Both the position numbers and the translations under genes were made by a program. Shown here piece after piece: positions 24,053 through 35,634 of a stretch of DNA of 64,000 bases (its first letter is position 1; each line of letters opens with the position of its first letter). This DNA is from Ceratobasidium sp. AG-K (Eukaryota; Basidiomycota; Agaricomycetes; Cantharellales; Ceratobasidiaceae). Where the stretch lies: positions 6,014,001-6,078,000 of the forward strand of contig JAWNGF010000002.1 in assembly GCA_037039685.1 (NCBI GenBank), read 5' to 3'. The notes below the pieces were generated by a model. It saw only the letters and a program-made list of their open reading frames with translations. It searched no databases and was not told the DNA's origin.

Positions 24053-27000
24053 TTATTCTGGTTTACTCTGGTAACCTGCCCGCATCTTGGATAAAAGTGC
24101 ATCTATCTGATATGGCTACCCATACAGGTCCGTCAATGAACCGGTCATCCCCCTGCAAAACTGGCTCTTACCTTTATAATTACATCGTCCACCCCTGCAT
24201 CCCTTGCTGCTTGGACTTGTTCTAAGCGTGCATTCCCAGTCAGGGCAATAATGAAGCTCCGCATCTGTAGGGATCCAGACGCTTCGCGTTTGCGTATTTC
24301 ACGAGTTGCAGCAAATCCGTCGCTATCTCAGAATGCTGGTCAGAATAAGACATGGGCCCCATACACACATAGTCACGTACAGTACTGGCATCTCGAGGTC
24401 CATCTGAGGGATTACATGTAGTTTCCATAACACGAGGAGTGGGGTTTAACTTACCAGGACAACGTCGAAACTTTGTTGTGACTCGGACTTTTCTATTGCT
24501 TCTATTGACTCGAGCCCGTTTGATGCTAGAGCAAAGGTAAATCCTGCCCTCTTCATCTGGCGGCTGAGGTTTAGTTAGTATAAGCCAATGAGATTGTAAG
24601 GTTATACGTACGCGAGTACTGTCTGAAAAATAATTACATGAATAACCAACTGTATTCACCAATCGACTTATCCTCACCTGGTTAATCTTATTGTCTTCTG
24701 TGATCAGTACATGTAAGGGTCGGCTATGGTGCAGGTTTGGCGTCTCGGGCAACGGTCTCGATCCTGACTTGCCCGAAGTCTTGGAGATACCACTTGCTTT
24801 TGAGTGGATTGATCCGGATCGTCTCACTCGGAAGCCGGCGGGTAATTGCGAGCTTTGGCCAGCGGGCGAAGCGGCCTTGATGAAGAAACGGAACGTTGCA
24901 CCTTTACCTGAATACCAGTCTGAGTATGCCTGTCTGGTCAGCCAATGGGCGGAGCACTTACCTGGTTCGCTAACGACCTCTATTCTACCACCCATTAGTG
25001 CTACAATATCGTCATCCATAGGAGTGCGCATAAATACACCAATAAGCTTACTGCATAATTGTCGGCAAACAAACAACCCAAGCCCTGAGCCGCCGAAAAC
25101 ATGGTGCGCGTTCTGGGTCAACAAGGTGAGGATAACGGCAATTAAATCTGGAATAATGAGGAAATAAGCACTTACTGATCCCTGCTGGAACCTTTTAGTA
25201 ATGCGATTGTTAGCTACTTGTCGGAGGGTTTAATTGTCGAACTGTCGCTTACCGTTGAAACAACAAGGCGAGATCCTCCTTCTCCAATCCCGGCCCTGAG
25301 TCTTGAACCGATACGTACACATATATCGACCCGTCGTCGGAGTCAAATGTGGTTGCGCGATTTTGGCCAGAAATTGATGGAGGCGCACAGGTTTCGTCCG
25401 AGGGAGGGTGTAGTGATAACTCAAGCGAAACCCTGATCTCTCGCGAACCGGTGCTCATATCAGTGAATCGAATGGCGTTGGACATAAGCTGGGGATATGC
25501 GGTCAGCCGTAGAACATATTGGAAGGTATCGTGAGTTACGTTGGTAATAATCTGAGCATACCGGCTCCGGTCGGTGCTGATGATTTGCAGTCCAAACACT
25601 TCCGCCCCTTGTCCCAAATCGATTTCAAAGTTGATCTCCTTCCTGATTATTGGATTTAAACCGGCTCTGCAACAAGACAGATGGAAAAGACTTACGTTGT
25701 AAGCTCGTTACGAAATACCATCAATATTTGGTTTGTCTCTCTTCGGACGTCAAACTCAGTCGGGATTATTGAGAGGACCTGGCGACAAACGCATGAGGTT
25801 TGGATACGGTGGTGAGCGGATTGATCTTACGTTGAGTTGTATCCTTGACAGACTCAAAACATCGTTGGCAATGCGAGCTATAACGGGTTAGTGTTTGTTA
25901 TACCCTTATGACCCACAATCACCAACCTTGCGCTAAACCGCATCTGCGAGGCGATGAGAACTGGAGCAAACAATATCCTTTGGGACACTTACTGTGTAAT
26001 GCTCTCCATAGCTTGCAGGTCATCTTCCAGCTCGTTCAGTATTCGCTCGGTTGGCGCATAACTCAGGTTTCGCTTTCTGCAGTCTTGCAATAGATCACGG
26101 AGCCCTTTCATGTTTGTTCTTACTACTTCCTGTTATCGCAGTTAGTAAGGTAGGATCATGGATTGATCAAGGCAAGCGCACAGCGTTTTGAATGATCGCG
26201 GATACTGGCTGTCTGTGGTAAATAGCTAAATATCTGTAGGTGCACTTGATACCAAATACCGACTCACCGGAGTTCATGCGAGGTGACATCAATCAGCAAC
26301 TCTATATCAATTTCAAGTTAGAAAACCTATCTATGAAATACTAGTGTACATGCCTTGTGCTCGCCTCCGCTCCACTTCCATCTGTCGTTGTGCCTCAGCA
26401 TCCTCGGCCCTCAGCGCCGCAATATGTTCTCGTTCCTCGGCCAAAGCAATACGAGCCTCTTCGAAACGATACGTTTCGTTGATATCCGTGATAGCACCAA
26501 ATGAGCCTAGCAAATCGCCCGTCGGAGATATCATCGGCGCTATGCCACAATGAGTCCAAACGCTGTTTTTCCATTGTAATCGCTGTGGTTTGGGCAGCAT
26601 CAGCGTCCATGTAGCGAGCTCATACTTAGCCTGCATTTTCACTCACAACTGTGGATGACTTGAAGTCCTCAAAACACGCTCGCCAAACTCGAATAGCATC
26701 TTCTTTGCATCCTGTCACAAGGCTGGCGAGCACATCATTGCTTGCTCCGACAAGTATATATGGCGAACCTACTGATCCAGCCATTCGTCTCGAGGTCGCT
26801 CCGGTGGGAACCCCGTGATTTGATACCAAGCCGGGTTGAGATATGTCAACCTGCGCTCACGTCAGCAACCAATCATCGAATCTATTGTACACTAACTTTC
26901 CATCCGCGTCGGTCCTAAATATCCCAACCTGTAGACACAGTCGCTCGTAAGTTACAAGCTGGCGTTATAAGGTAACACCTACCGGGGACATTTCGGTTAG

Positions 27001-30000
27001 CACTTGTAATTCATTTGATCTAACTTCGAATTCCTCTTCAAGTTTCACTCGTCGTTTGCCCAGCTGCAGTTGTAGATGCGCCCTGGCGAGTAGATCTCGG
27101 ACTTTGAAGGGCTTGCTGATACAATCGACTGCGCCTTCAACCTTCCCAGCGAATAGAGTTGCTACAACCTAATGTTTAGAAAAGAATGTCGGTTATTGGC
27201 GGTAAGACACGTACGATCCTCTGCAGCGGTAACAAAAATGACTGGAACAAGTTTAGTCCTCTTGTCCTCTCGTAGTCGTTGCAAGAACTCAGGTCCGTTC
27301 ATCCCGGGCATCATCACATCACTAATGACAACTCTCAGTCATAAGCTTGTAGCAGATAGGTTGACACTCACCTCAGAACCAAGTTGACCTTCCGGGACTT
27401 GGTGATGCGAAATGCTTCGGCCCCGTTAGACGCTTCAAATATCGTCAAGTAAGGAGCGAATATTTTGTTAATGTATGCTCTCATATCCGCATTCTATTCA
27501 ACATGAGAATTTAGTCAAAATGAGGTTGGGCTATACACGCTGGGGTTACTCACGTCATCAACAATAAGCAGAGTGTCGTCTTTTTCGAAAAATAATGTCG
27601 AAGACGCAGCGCTTTCTTCCTCCTCACCGGCGGACGTCGTGGAAGGCGTCGGCTGATCCAATTCCATCCAGCTATCAGGAATCGAGGTAAAACCTGAGTG
27701 CCCGGTCATTAACAAAGTGACTATGCGTACTAATCTTTCTCCTTCTGCAACGCCCCAAGGGAATAGTTCCGTCCAACCTCTTGCACCAGCGCAGTCGGGA
27801 GGTGTGCGGAGCCATGTGGGAGCGACACTGTAAATACGCTACCCGGGCCGCCCTCGCCCTCGTCCTTTGTGTGAGACTCCAGACTCAGTTTACCTCCATG
27901 AAGAGAAACCAGTTCCTAACACGAATACGGAAGTAAGCGAACTATAGCACAAAACATAAACACACGTACTTTGGTGAGGGACAATCCAACGCCGGTGCCC
28001 TCTGCTGTCTGTTACATAGTTGACTCAACCGTACGTTAAGCAAGTTATTTTACATCATCAGACTCACGTTATTGTCCACCCTAAAGAACCGCTCAAACAC
28101 TTGATCGAGGTGCTCCTTCGGAATCCCCACCCCTTCGATTATTTTCAAATCGTCGATCGGTGATGAAGATCATGATTCATGGTGGGCGAATAAGTAACCA
28201 CAAGCTGCGCCAAGGAAATGAGGGACCCACCTGAATCTTTGACAGCAACGTGAGACATGGCGGATTCATGCGTAACCGTCACAGAGACACAGCCTTTGGT
28301 AGTATACTTGAATGCATTTGAGAGTCTGCAAACCATGTAAGTAGAACGAAAGCAAATTACCTCATGCCACTTACAAATTCAGTATAATCTTTTCCCAAAG
28401 ATCTGCAACCCTGTCAGCATTAGCTATCGTCATATCACCTAGGAAGCTCACCAATATCCACATATACCACCGGTTCGTGTATCGTATTGCAGCTAATCTC
28501 GTACTCGATCCCTTTCTTTTCTGCCATGCTTCTGAATTGTGTTGCCAGATCGGCGGTCACACGACCAAGCTGGACGGGCCTGAAACTGCCCACAAGTTTG
28601 CCCGCTTCGAGTTTACTCATATCCATGATTGACTATAATTATGGTCAGGTAATATAGCAAAGAGGCCGAGTTCGACCTACGTCAATAAGTTTCTTGAGCC
28701 GCCTCGTGTTTCGCATCGCCAATTGCAACTTGTACCGCACATCGCCACTCACATGCGGAGAGGCTACCAACTGCTCTAAAGGTCCCTGGACCAGAGTCAG
28801 GGGCGTCCTAAGCTCTAGCACCATTGTTTACAATTAGACAACCGTCCAGCTGAACTGAGCGACGTAACTTGCCATGCGACACATTCGTGAAAAACATTGT
28901 CTTGGCCTTGTCCATCCTTTCGCGCTCCTCAATCATCCTCGCATCTGCCTCCCGCTGAAGCACCACTGCAAGTTGATTGCTCAACCCAGCACCTACACTC
29001 TCGAGCCATGCCGCATAGTCCGCATCGTACGCTCTCCTTGTGTTTAATCCCAGCACCAACACTGCAGAAGGAAAGCTAAGAGCATCAGAGGGGGAAGAAG
29101 ATGGGTTGGCACTAATAGATAGGACGGCGACAGCACGAGCAGGATCCTTGAAACCGCGGCTGTCGAGCGAATGGGTGAGGTGGGCGGGGAGGGGATCAAT
29201 CAACTCTATGGTCCCCGAGAGGAAAATTCGCGTCAGGTCCAGGCCTGCGTGGCATTCAGGACTTTTTGACGTTGACACCACGGACGTCGCCGATCTCGGT
29301 GGGGACCCAACTCGTAAGTGGAAGGGGAAACTGCGTCGGACGCCGGATCATATGTGTGAATTGAGTGATGTGTGACGTGGTCAAGAGTATAGTTGATCGT
29401 AGGTCGAGCAATCGGATGATCCTCGGGTATTCCGACCGAGCCCGCAAGGGTAAGCTTAACGTCGATGAGGCTGGTGGATAAATGATGTCGCAGATAGTTT
29501 AGGGCAAGAGGCGGTCCTTTGGATTGATTGGCAGCAGACCGCTCAGTTTTGCACCAGTAGAGAGCAATAAACGGTAGGCTTTGCAGGATGAGCCTCGACG
29601 GACCATGACTTCCAGGAACGAGTAAACTCACTCAAATGGGTTGCGGGATAGTACTTCCAACGCTCTCTCACCGAATTCCTCCCGTGTACGAGCGTCCGAT
29701 AGTCTTGAGAAGAGTTCAGACATTCCGCTTAGACGTCGCTCAGCAATGACCTTTTGAGTGGTCTCCCATGTCGTGTTCCAAATCCCGCCTACACTTCCAT
29801 CCTCTTGCCATATCGGTGTCCAATGCCAAGAGCTGAGGAATGCGAGTTAGAATACTCTTTAAAATATGCGAATGGGCTTACTGATAGACTTCTTCTGGGA
29901 GATGTAGCTCGGTCAATGAGTGGAAAAACATCTGGTCTACAGGCAATCAGACTAAACGTCCGGAATACCAGTAAAGATCTTACCGTCAGTCTTGGCGGTA

Positions 30001-31135
30001 GCTTTGCCTTTTCTCACAAGCTCAGAAACTGGAGCCAATGATTCCCACAATTCACCCCACTTCCCCAGGCGTGAGTAAAATGAGGAGACAGTAAGGTTAA
30101 ACATACAGCAGCAGGCCCCGGCTTTCCAAAGATCCCCGGGTGCTTCGATCCAATCATTTTCGCGTACGGGTCGTTATATAAAATCACTTGACTGGAAGCC
30201 TTCAATTTTCGATCCGTTGGTCAACAATAAAACAAAAAGGCACATACTCTGGCCATCCCCACAGAATAGAGCTCTGTGAAGAGGACGGGACGGATTAAAT
30301 TTCGAAGATTGATACCAAAGAATACGTACAGGGATAGGTTTCTCCATGAGATATTTGACCATAAGCTTCAAGCATGTAGGCCACTTCTCCCTAGGTCCTA
30401 GGGCAGTCGTCTCCCAAGGAAACGTATCGATTAAGCGCGACGGCGGGTCGGCCGAACCAACAGCAGGAGGAGTTTGCGATGGCCATGAGCTGGAGTCAGA
30501 CCTGCTCTTGCTCTGCCTCGAGCACATCCGTTGACTAATAGAGGCTGTGCGTAACCCAGGATCTTTCCGTCGCGGTTCGTGGGCCTCGGAGCGAAGTAGG
30601 TTGATCGGGGCTCGACGTGGCGTGGCAGTAAATACATATGATCTACTAGCAGAGCCAACGCCGGATATGGTCATGGGCAGGTCAATGGGTGTTGCTGTCA
30701 ACTCCAAGTCGACTGCTGTATGGTCTCGAGGAAGCCATGCTGGTCGTACATGAATCGTCCGTGGCTCTGCAAGCCGTTGTAGGAGAGAGGTGCTTCGGTT
30801 GGATCGGAAAGCCAGTAGATATCCTCATCTGATACGAGTGTGGAGAAAAATGTGTGTTCGTCGAGTGCTCCAGTGTCGTCGTGGCCAATTAGTAATTCTC
30901 GTAGTGAAGTATTTCCATATATAAAATCCAGCGATGAGTGTAACAGTACGTTGGAGCATAGTATAAAGGCTGGCTCAGGATATGCGTCAAGAAATGCAAC
31001 CAAGGGCACATGCTTTAGCATGTCCCGGATAGCCAACATGGTCAAGTTCAGGATTTCGATAGAAAAACGTTCTGGGCCTGAAACGAACCTTTTTTGCAAA
31101 TCAGGACAAGTGATTAGCGAAGCCGGTGACATCAT
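24053..31135 (-). pseudogene. Dual hybrid histidine kinase, copy C (two frame breaks)
   Basis: Third copy, ending AGYQSKPE with TAA at 24053-24055. The first frame from 31135 reads through MLKHVPLVAFLDAYPEPAFI, nearly as in copy B, to SDPTE. There the sequence is two bases longer than copy B (30768-30800), so the next conserved block (MELTATPIDLPMTISGVG, 30707 downward) is in another frame. A second break, one base missing, lies in the GAF-like exon near 29306-29316 (TYE/LGP against the A/B frame). Both phosphoacceptor histidines (28874-28876 and 26276-26278) and both receivers survive, though REC1 reads DVMMPGMNG instead of DVMMPKMDG. The intron after the first His uses a GC donor (28871-28872). 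A product starting at 30707 is conceivable but would still meet the second break. Confidence 0.78.
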
Positions 31136-32449
31136 AGGCTTCAGATCTAGGCTCGCGATCGAATCAATTACGGAACTCTTGCCGCGAGCGCTACAGTATA
31201 TCCATATCGCGCGCCCGCGTTGCCTTTTATGAGATCAATGCGCGGCGATATACCGAAGCTGAAGAAGTCGCTTCTCGTCGCTAGCCCGTTCCGTAAGACC
31301 CCAATATGATCGCACTTCTCAAGTAGTCGATCGCGATGTGGTAATTTCTTGTCAGAATTGCTTCACCCGCTCATGTTGTGTGAGTTAACCAAGTGAGTTT
31401 CAGCAGCTCCCCGCTTCAGACATGATGTAGATCGTCCGGAGGTCGACGTAGTAGCACCGGCGCTCTCTCACAAGGGATTGTGTGAGGTCGGCACGGGCCG
31501 ACACTCCCACGGCGCTTATTGTATTCTTATCTTATCTCGCCAGTAAAAAGGACGGTGCTAAATTAGCACGGCAAATCCTAGTCGAGCGAATGTGTGCTAA
31601 TCGGCGCAGCACTGTCCTAGGACGGCTCTAACTAGAACCGAATTTGTGTTCAGTGATGGAATTCGATTTGAGCAGCGCTAATTGGGCTAGCTGTGAGAGT
31701 CCCAAGGCTAAATGGACGGTTAGGCCTTGTGGGGCACAAACTGGCTGAATTCGCACCAGAAATAGCTCATTTGCCGTGTTTCAGTACAACCCAAGTGAGT
31801 TAGCATGGGTCGTTGCCAATTATCCAAGAAATGGATCCCCACTTTTGATTTGGCTCAAATTTAGAACCGGGCTTTGACTTTAGGACACGGCACATCCGAT
31901 TAGACACTATTTTCACAACTTTGTTGCTGATGTACATATTGGAAGTGGTTTAGAAGTAAAACACTTGTACGTGTTGTCCACTGCTAAGCACGCAATAGAC
32001 TAGCAACTCGGGTGGTATGTGCTTGCCATAAGTGGATTCGTAGCTTGCTGGGGAGCTTGCCTGCTGAGATAAGAGATGGAGTTGGGGGACACTATTTTAT
32101 GACAAAATCTGTTAGTTTGTTCCATCCCTCGAGGAACATGACGGGACTATATTTCGCAACATGAACAAGACCATGCTGCAGTTGTGAAGTGGATTGGGAA
32201 CAACCTGAATATCATCAGCGACATTTAGACGCCTGCTTATATATTGTCGCCGCACCAATAGATATTGAAGGAATAATTCAAATTCTCAATAACTGTTCTA
32301 CATATCTTTGGGCACTCACTCTCTTGTATTCAAACAAGAGTGCGTATCATCACATAAGCGAGCAACCTCTGGTAAAGCTTTTCTACGTCAAAACCGGAGC
32401 TTAAATCGCTCCCAACCGCTATTTCGTCAGGAAGTGACCAATCCATCCA
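31136..32449. other. AT-rich intergenic stretch
   Basis: About 1.3 kb with no gene I can support. It should hold the promoter of kinase copy C. There is a 15-base perfect palindrome, GTGCTAAATTAGCAC, at about 31556-31570, set inside a larger imperfect hairpin (GGACGGTGCT and AGCACTGTCC about 60 bases apart). This may be a remnant of a short inverted-repeat element. Confidence 0.35.
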
Positions 32450-33500
32450 CCGCGAATTTATCGTCGGTCATCTTATGGGTTCGTTTCCGCCACTCGGGTT
32501 CCATGATACCAAGCGTCAACTCGGTGATTTCTAGCAGAACTTTCGAAAGATGTACTGCCATTTCGAACTGAGCGTTTCAAGGGCATCTTCGCTTCGGGAT
32601 ATCCGAAATCAAGCTGCAATGCTCTGATTTGAGATTGTCCTGCAGCTAAAAGCGTATCCCAAATCGACAGGGAAATACTTGAAATTGTTGGGGGGGTTGC
32701 TGCCTCCCCAGCTCTCGGGCAGAACGCTGACCGTAAGCTGGTCAAAACGGGTGGATTCTGCGGAAACGATATCTTGAATTAAATCACCCAGTTCAATACC
32801 AGTAATTGCGCGCGCAGTTGCTTGAGAGTGCTGGGAGCGAAGCATTGGAGACCGAATGAGATGTATCGCTATTCGACAAGCTCACCTGCCTATGGTAGTG
32901 TAGAACGCTGACACTGAATTCCTTGCCGGAGGAGATGGAGTAGAATATAAGAGGGCGACTCTTGAACAGTCCAAAAGCTGATACTGATCGCTGGTTACAC
33001 ACAGGGAATGCATTTTCGGTACAGGTGGCTTGAGCTGGTTATCGAGTAGGGATTTCATTCTCTTCTGGAACCTGGTTATGAAGGTTGCTGTCGGCCTTGA
33101 ATCAGGATCAGCGAGTGCGTGATTGGCGTTCAATACCTGTAGTCGCTCCAGGTTCTTCGTCGCTTGGAGTACACAGGCGAGGTAATCTTCAGGACTAAGG
33201 GTTATATCAACCCCTTCCATGTCGCGTCACGGAAGCCGGACTTGGCGACACGCAGGGTATAAGTGGTATCCAGTTTGTGACGAGACCCTTTGTTCTCGTA
33301 CAACCTAACCAGTTGCGTCCGCCTATACAAGTGTATATTTCGATAGAGAAGTGGGTTGTAGGTCTCGTAGAACCACTTGCTGCAGAGCGTGAGGTTGGCG
33401 AGGATGGCATTTTTGACCGGAAAGTGCTTGACAATGTGGTATATGATGTCGAATGGGAGCCCCGGATGGTGATTTATCGTAGCTGGGAGACGGACAGCTG
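32450..33500 (-). pseudogene. Decayed F-box protein gene, relative of the 45063 locus
   Basis: Conceptual fragments on the minus strand align with the protein at 45063. About 33490-33225 gives LPFDIIYHIVKHFPVKNAIL and LLYRNIHLYRRTQLVRLYE; the relative has LDLIIRQIPLNNHIL and LLYRDIYLYTPTQLVWLYD. A one-base shift near 33215 moves to EGVDITLSPEDYLACVLQAT, like the relative's DPIHYLVTILRAT. Further pieces (32845-32610 ELGDLIQDIVSAES, 32745-32473 QIRALQLDFGYPEA) are each in a different frame. At least three frame changes and missing segments mark it as dead. The order of pieces is conserved, so this is one decayed gene and not scattered hits. Confidence 0.75.
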
Positions 33501-33838
33501 GAAGAACAAAGCGGTCACGAGAGAATGGCAGAGCGAGTATAGGTCATGGTGAATCACTCAGTCACTTTGGCTATGAATCGTTCATGATAATGTAACGCAG
33601 GCTTCTTCGAAGGCGTAGCACATGAGTGATTCGAATACAGCCCCGAGAATTCTCCGAATCGTGTTAGTTATGTTATTGCCTTGGCCCAAGCAGCCACTGT
33701 AAATTCGGTAACCACTCTGTCGCAGTCTCAATCCAGGAGTTTACAAATACGTTATTATTGCTTCCCGCGCGCATATACAGAGCGAATCTAACCCCTGATC
33801 AAGAAATGAGCGATCGAAACGCTAATCGGACCCAATCC

Positions 33839-34660
33839 TTAACCAGTCCAGGTTGCATCACATTGTAGGTCCCCGGGGAGCCCGCACGAACTCTAAGAAT
33901 TGCGATACCATGTAAGCACCTCATCGACAACAACATGTTTGACTCACCAGCCAATCATGATACATCGTTAGATGACCATCAAATTTCCCCGGAGTATCGA
34001 AGATAAAATGCGTCGCGTAGGACTTTTGTGAGCAAATGCCGTCGAGTTGGGCGTATTTTATTAAGCCTGAAGTCAAAGATGATAAGTCCGCGGGTTCGAT
34101 ACGAGGGTCGAGACTGTGAGCGCTTACCAAATACCGCGTACTTGGAGCCACCGTCCCAAGAGACGTCTGTGGGGAACTATTCAGATTCTGTGAGCACGAG
34201 AAATGGTTCACGTTAGTCACGGACACTCACGTGCTCTAAGCTCTTGACTGCCTTGGGTACATTTGTCCAAGCAGATAAAATTTGATCTGGTCCTTTGAAA
34301 ACGCTCGAGCCGATGATGAAGGTCCCTTGGTTCCCGTTCCCCGCAAACGTATTGATAAAGCGTTGACCATCTTCAGTAGATGTGCTTTCAGTTGCTGGGT
34401 ATGCGATCTAAGTGTAGGTTGTAGTCAGACAAATGATATTTGTCGTATGAAATAATGAGAACTGACGTTGATGAGCCAGTCGTTGAAACCCTCTGGTACA
34501 TCTGGACAAATGTGATATCAGCGCTGTGCAAAGCATGTATACTGAACTACGTACTGGAAGCAGGATTATAATACTTGATGTTGACCGCGTTCACAGAGGT
34601 TTGAGATGTGAAGCTACCCACAAGGAGCGCGACTAGAGCAGAGCCAGCAAAGGAGAGCAT
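33839..34660 (-). CDS. Small secreted protein of unknown function
   Basis: Five exons on the minus strand. The ATG at 34658-34660 opens a clear signal peptide (MLSFAGSALVALLVGSFTSQ, then SVNA), followed by VNIKYYNPASS. Later exons give VPEGFNDWLIN, then IAYPATESTSTEDGQRFINT and GNQGTFIIGSSVFKG, then FPTDVSWDGGSKYAVFG, then LIKYAQLDGICSQKS and MYHDWL. A last exon of about 17 residues (SSCGLPGDLQCDATWTG) ends at TAA 33839-33841. Introns are 50-60 bases with normal ends. About 190 residues with few cysteines. I do not recognise a family. A secreted enzyme or effector-like protein is possible but unsupported. The 3' end is the least certain part. Confidence 0.6.
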
Positions 34661-34709
34661 TTTTTCAGAGTAGGAAAAGAGGACGTGTGCGCCGGGCTGG
34701 GCACCAGCC

Positions 34710-34715
34710 TTTATA
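34710..34715 (-). promoter_or_regulatory. TATA box for the secreted-protein gene
   Basis: TATAAA on the minus strand about 50 bases upstream of the ATG at 34660. The motif and distance fit a core promoter, although the distance leaves a short leader. Confidence 0.4.
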
Positions 34716-35277
34716 ACCTCATCTTGGTTGAGCAATTAGCACTCCCCATCTTGGACCGGTCCAGTAATTGGTGCCGCGATATATCATTCCACCCCAAGTA
34801 CCAATTCGGAACCCTCATCCCGCGCATATACGTTATGACTTGGGCGTCAAGCTGATGAGTGGACGATCGCAGACTCGAATTTATGATATAAATATTCCAA
34901 AATAAGGAAACTGGACAAAACCGATGCCGCGCGGCTGAGAAACTTGCGACTGATAGGTCGCGCTCGATCGCTTATACTATTTAGAGCCAGGTTCCCCAAG
35001 GGTCGCGATCCTAGAGTCCAGGATGACACATTAATCTCACGTAGTCGACGCGTGGACGATCCGCGCGCGAGTTCTGTGGTTCCGTTTCCAGCTATCATTT
35101 TTTGAGCGGTAAAGGGCTCCTTCCTGTCGTGAAGATTGATCGAGCCATGATCCCTTGTCGACCCGACGGCAACAAAGTAAGCACGACGGCCCGATGAGAA
35201 ATGTCTACACGCGTGAATAAGCCCCTGAGTGGCAGTGTAACCGACACGTGACCACGTTGAGCCGACCATACGGCGTA
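34716..35277. other. Divergent intergenic region
   Basis: About 560 bases between the secreted-protein promoter and the plus-strand ORF at 35278. A 140-codon open frame on the minus strand (34847-35269) shows no recognisable domain or splice support, so I do not call it a gene. Confidence 0.4.
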
Positions 35278-35634
35278 ATGTCTCGTGAAGCCTTGTTCAA
35301 CACGCCCACACCCCGCTCAAACAACCCCCTCCCACCAGACACGGGATACAATACGACGTCGAAACTGGCGCGAGGTGAGTCTCACTATCTTATAGTGTGG
35401 TTGTATTTGAGCCTAATTTACGGGGAAGACTCAAGAGTTGACAGTGAAACTAGAACCTTGCTGTCGAACCCTGGGCGGCTACGTTTACGTGTTCAGACCG
35501 GAAACTCAGCTCTTCTACCGAACGACCATTGGCAACGACCATCTCGACTTCGAACCTTGTATACTACATCATCACATTCTTCAGCACTCGGCCCCTCTCA
35601 GCGGGAACACGTTTCTCAATTTAAAGAACAATAA
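35278..35634 (+). CDS. Possible small ORF upstream of the 35634 gene
   Basis: ATG 35278 opens MSREALFNTPTPRSNNPL. A 54-base GT..AG intron (35375-35428) can be removed without changing frame, and the reading ends at TAA 35632-35634, about 100 residues. The stop overlaps the next ATG by one base (TAATG). This could be a translated upstream ORF controlling the next gene, the true first exons of that gene in a splice form I did not find, or chance. No domain is recognised. Confidence 0.3.
   Translation: MSREALFNTPTPRSNNPLPPDTGYNTTSKLARGESHYLIVWLYLSLIYGEDSRVDSETRTLLSNPGRLRLRVQTGNSALLPNDHWQRPSRLRTLYTTSSHSSALGPSQREHVSQFKEQ

Noticed and set aside
8286..31135. Bacterial or transferred origin of the kinase cluster
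   Set aside because: The copies carry many short spliceosomal introns with the same style as the rest of the window, and the architecture is known from basidiomycetes.
34847..35269. 140-codon open frame on the minus strand
   Set aside because: No domain, signal peptide or splice logic; lies in the divergent promoter region of two better-supported genes.
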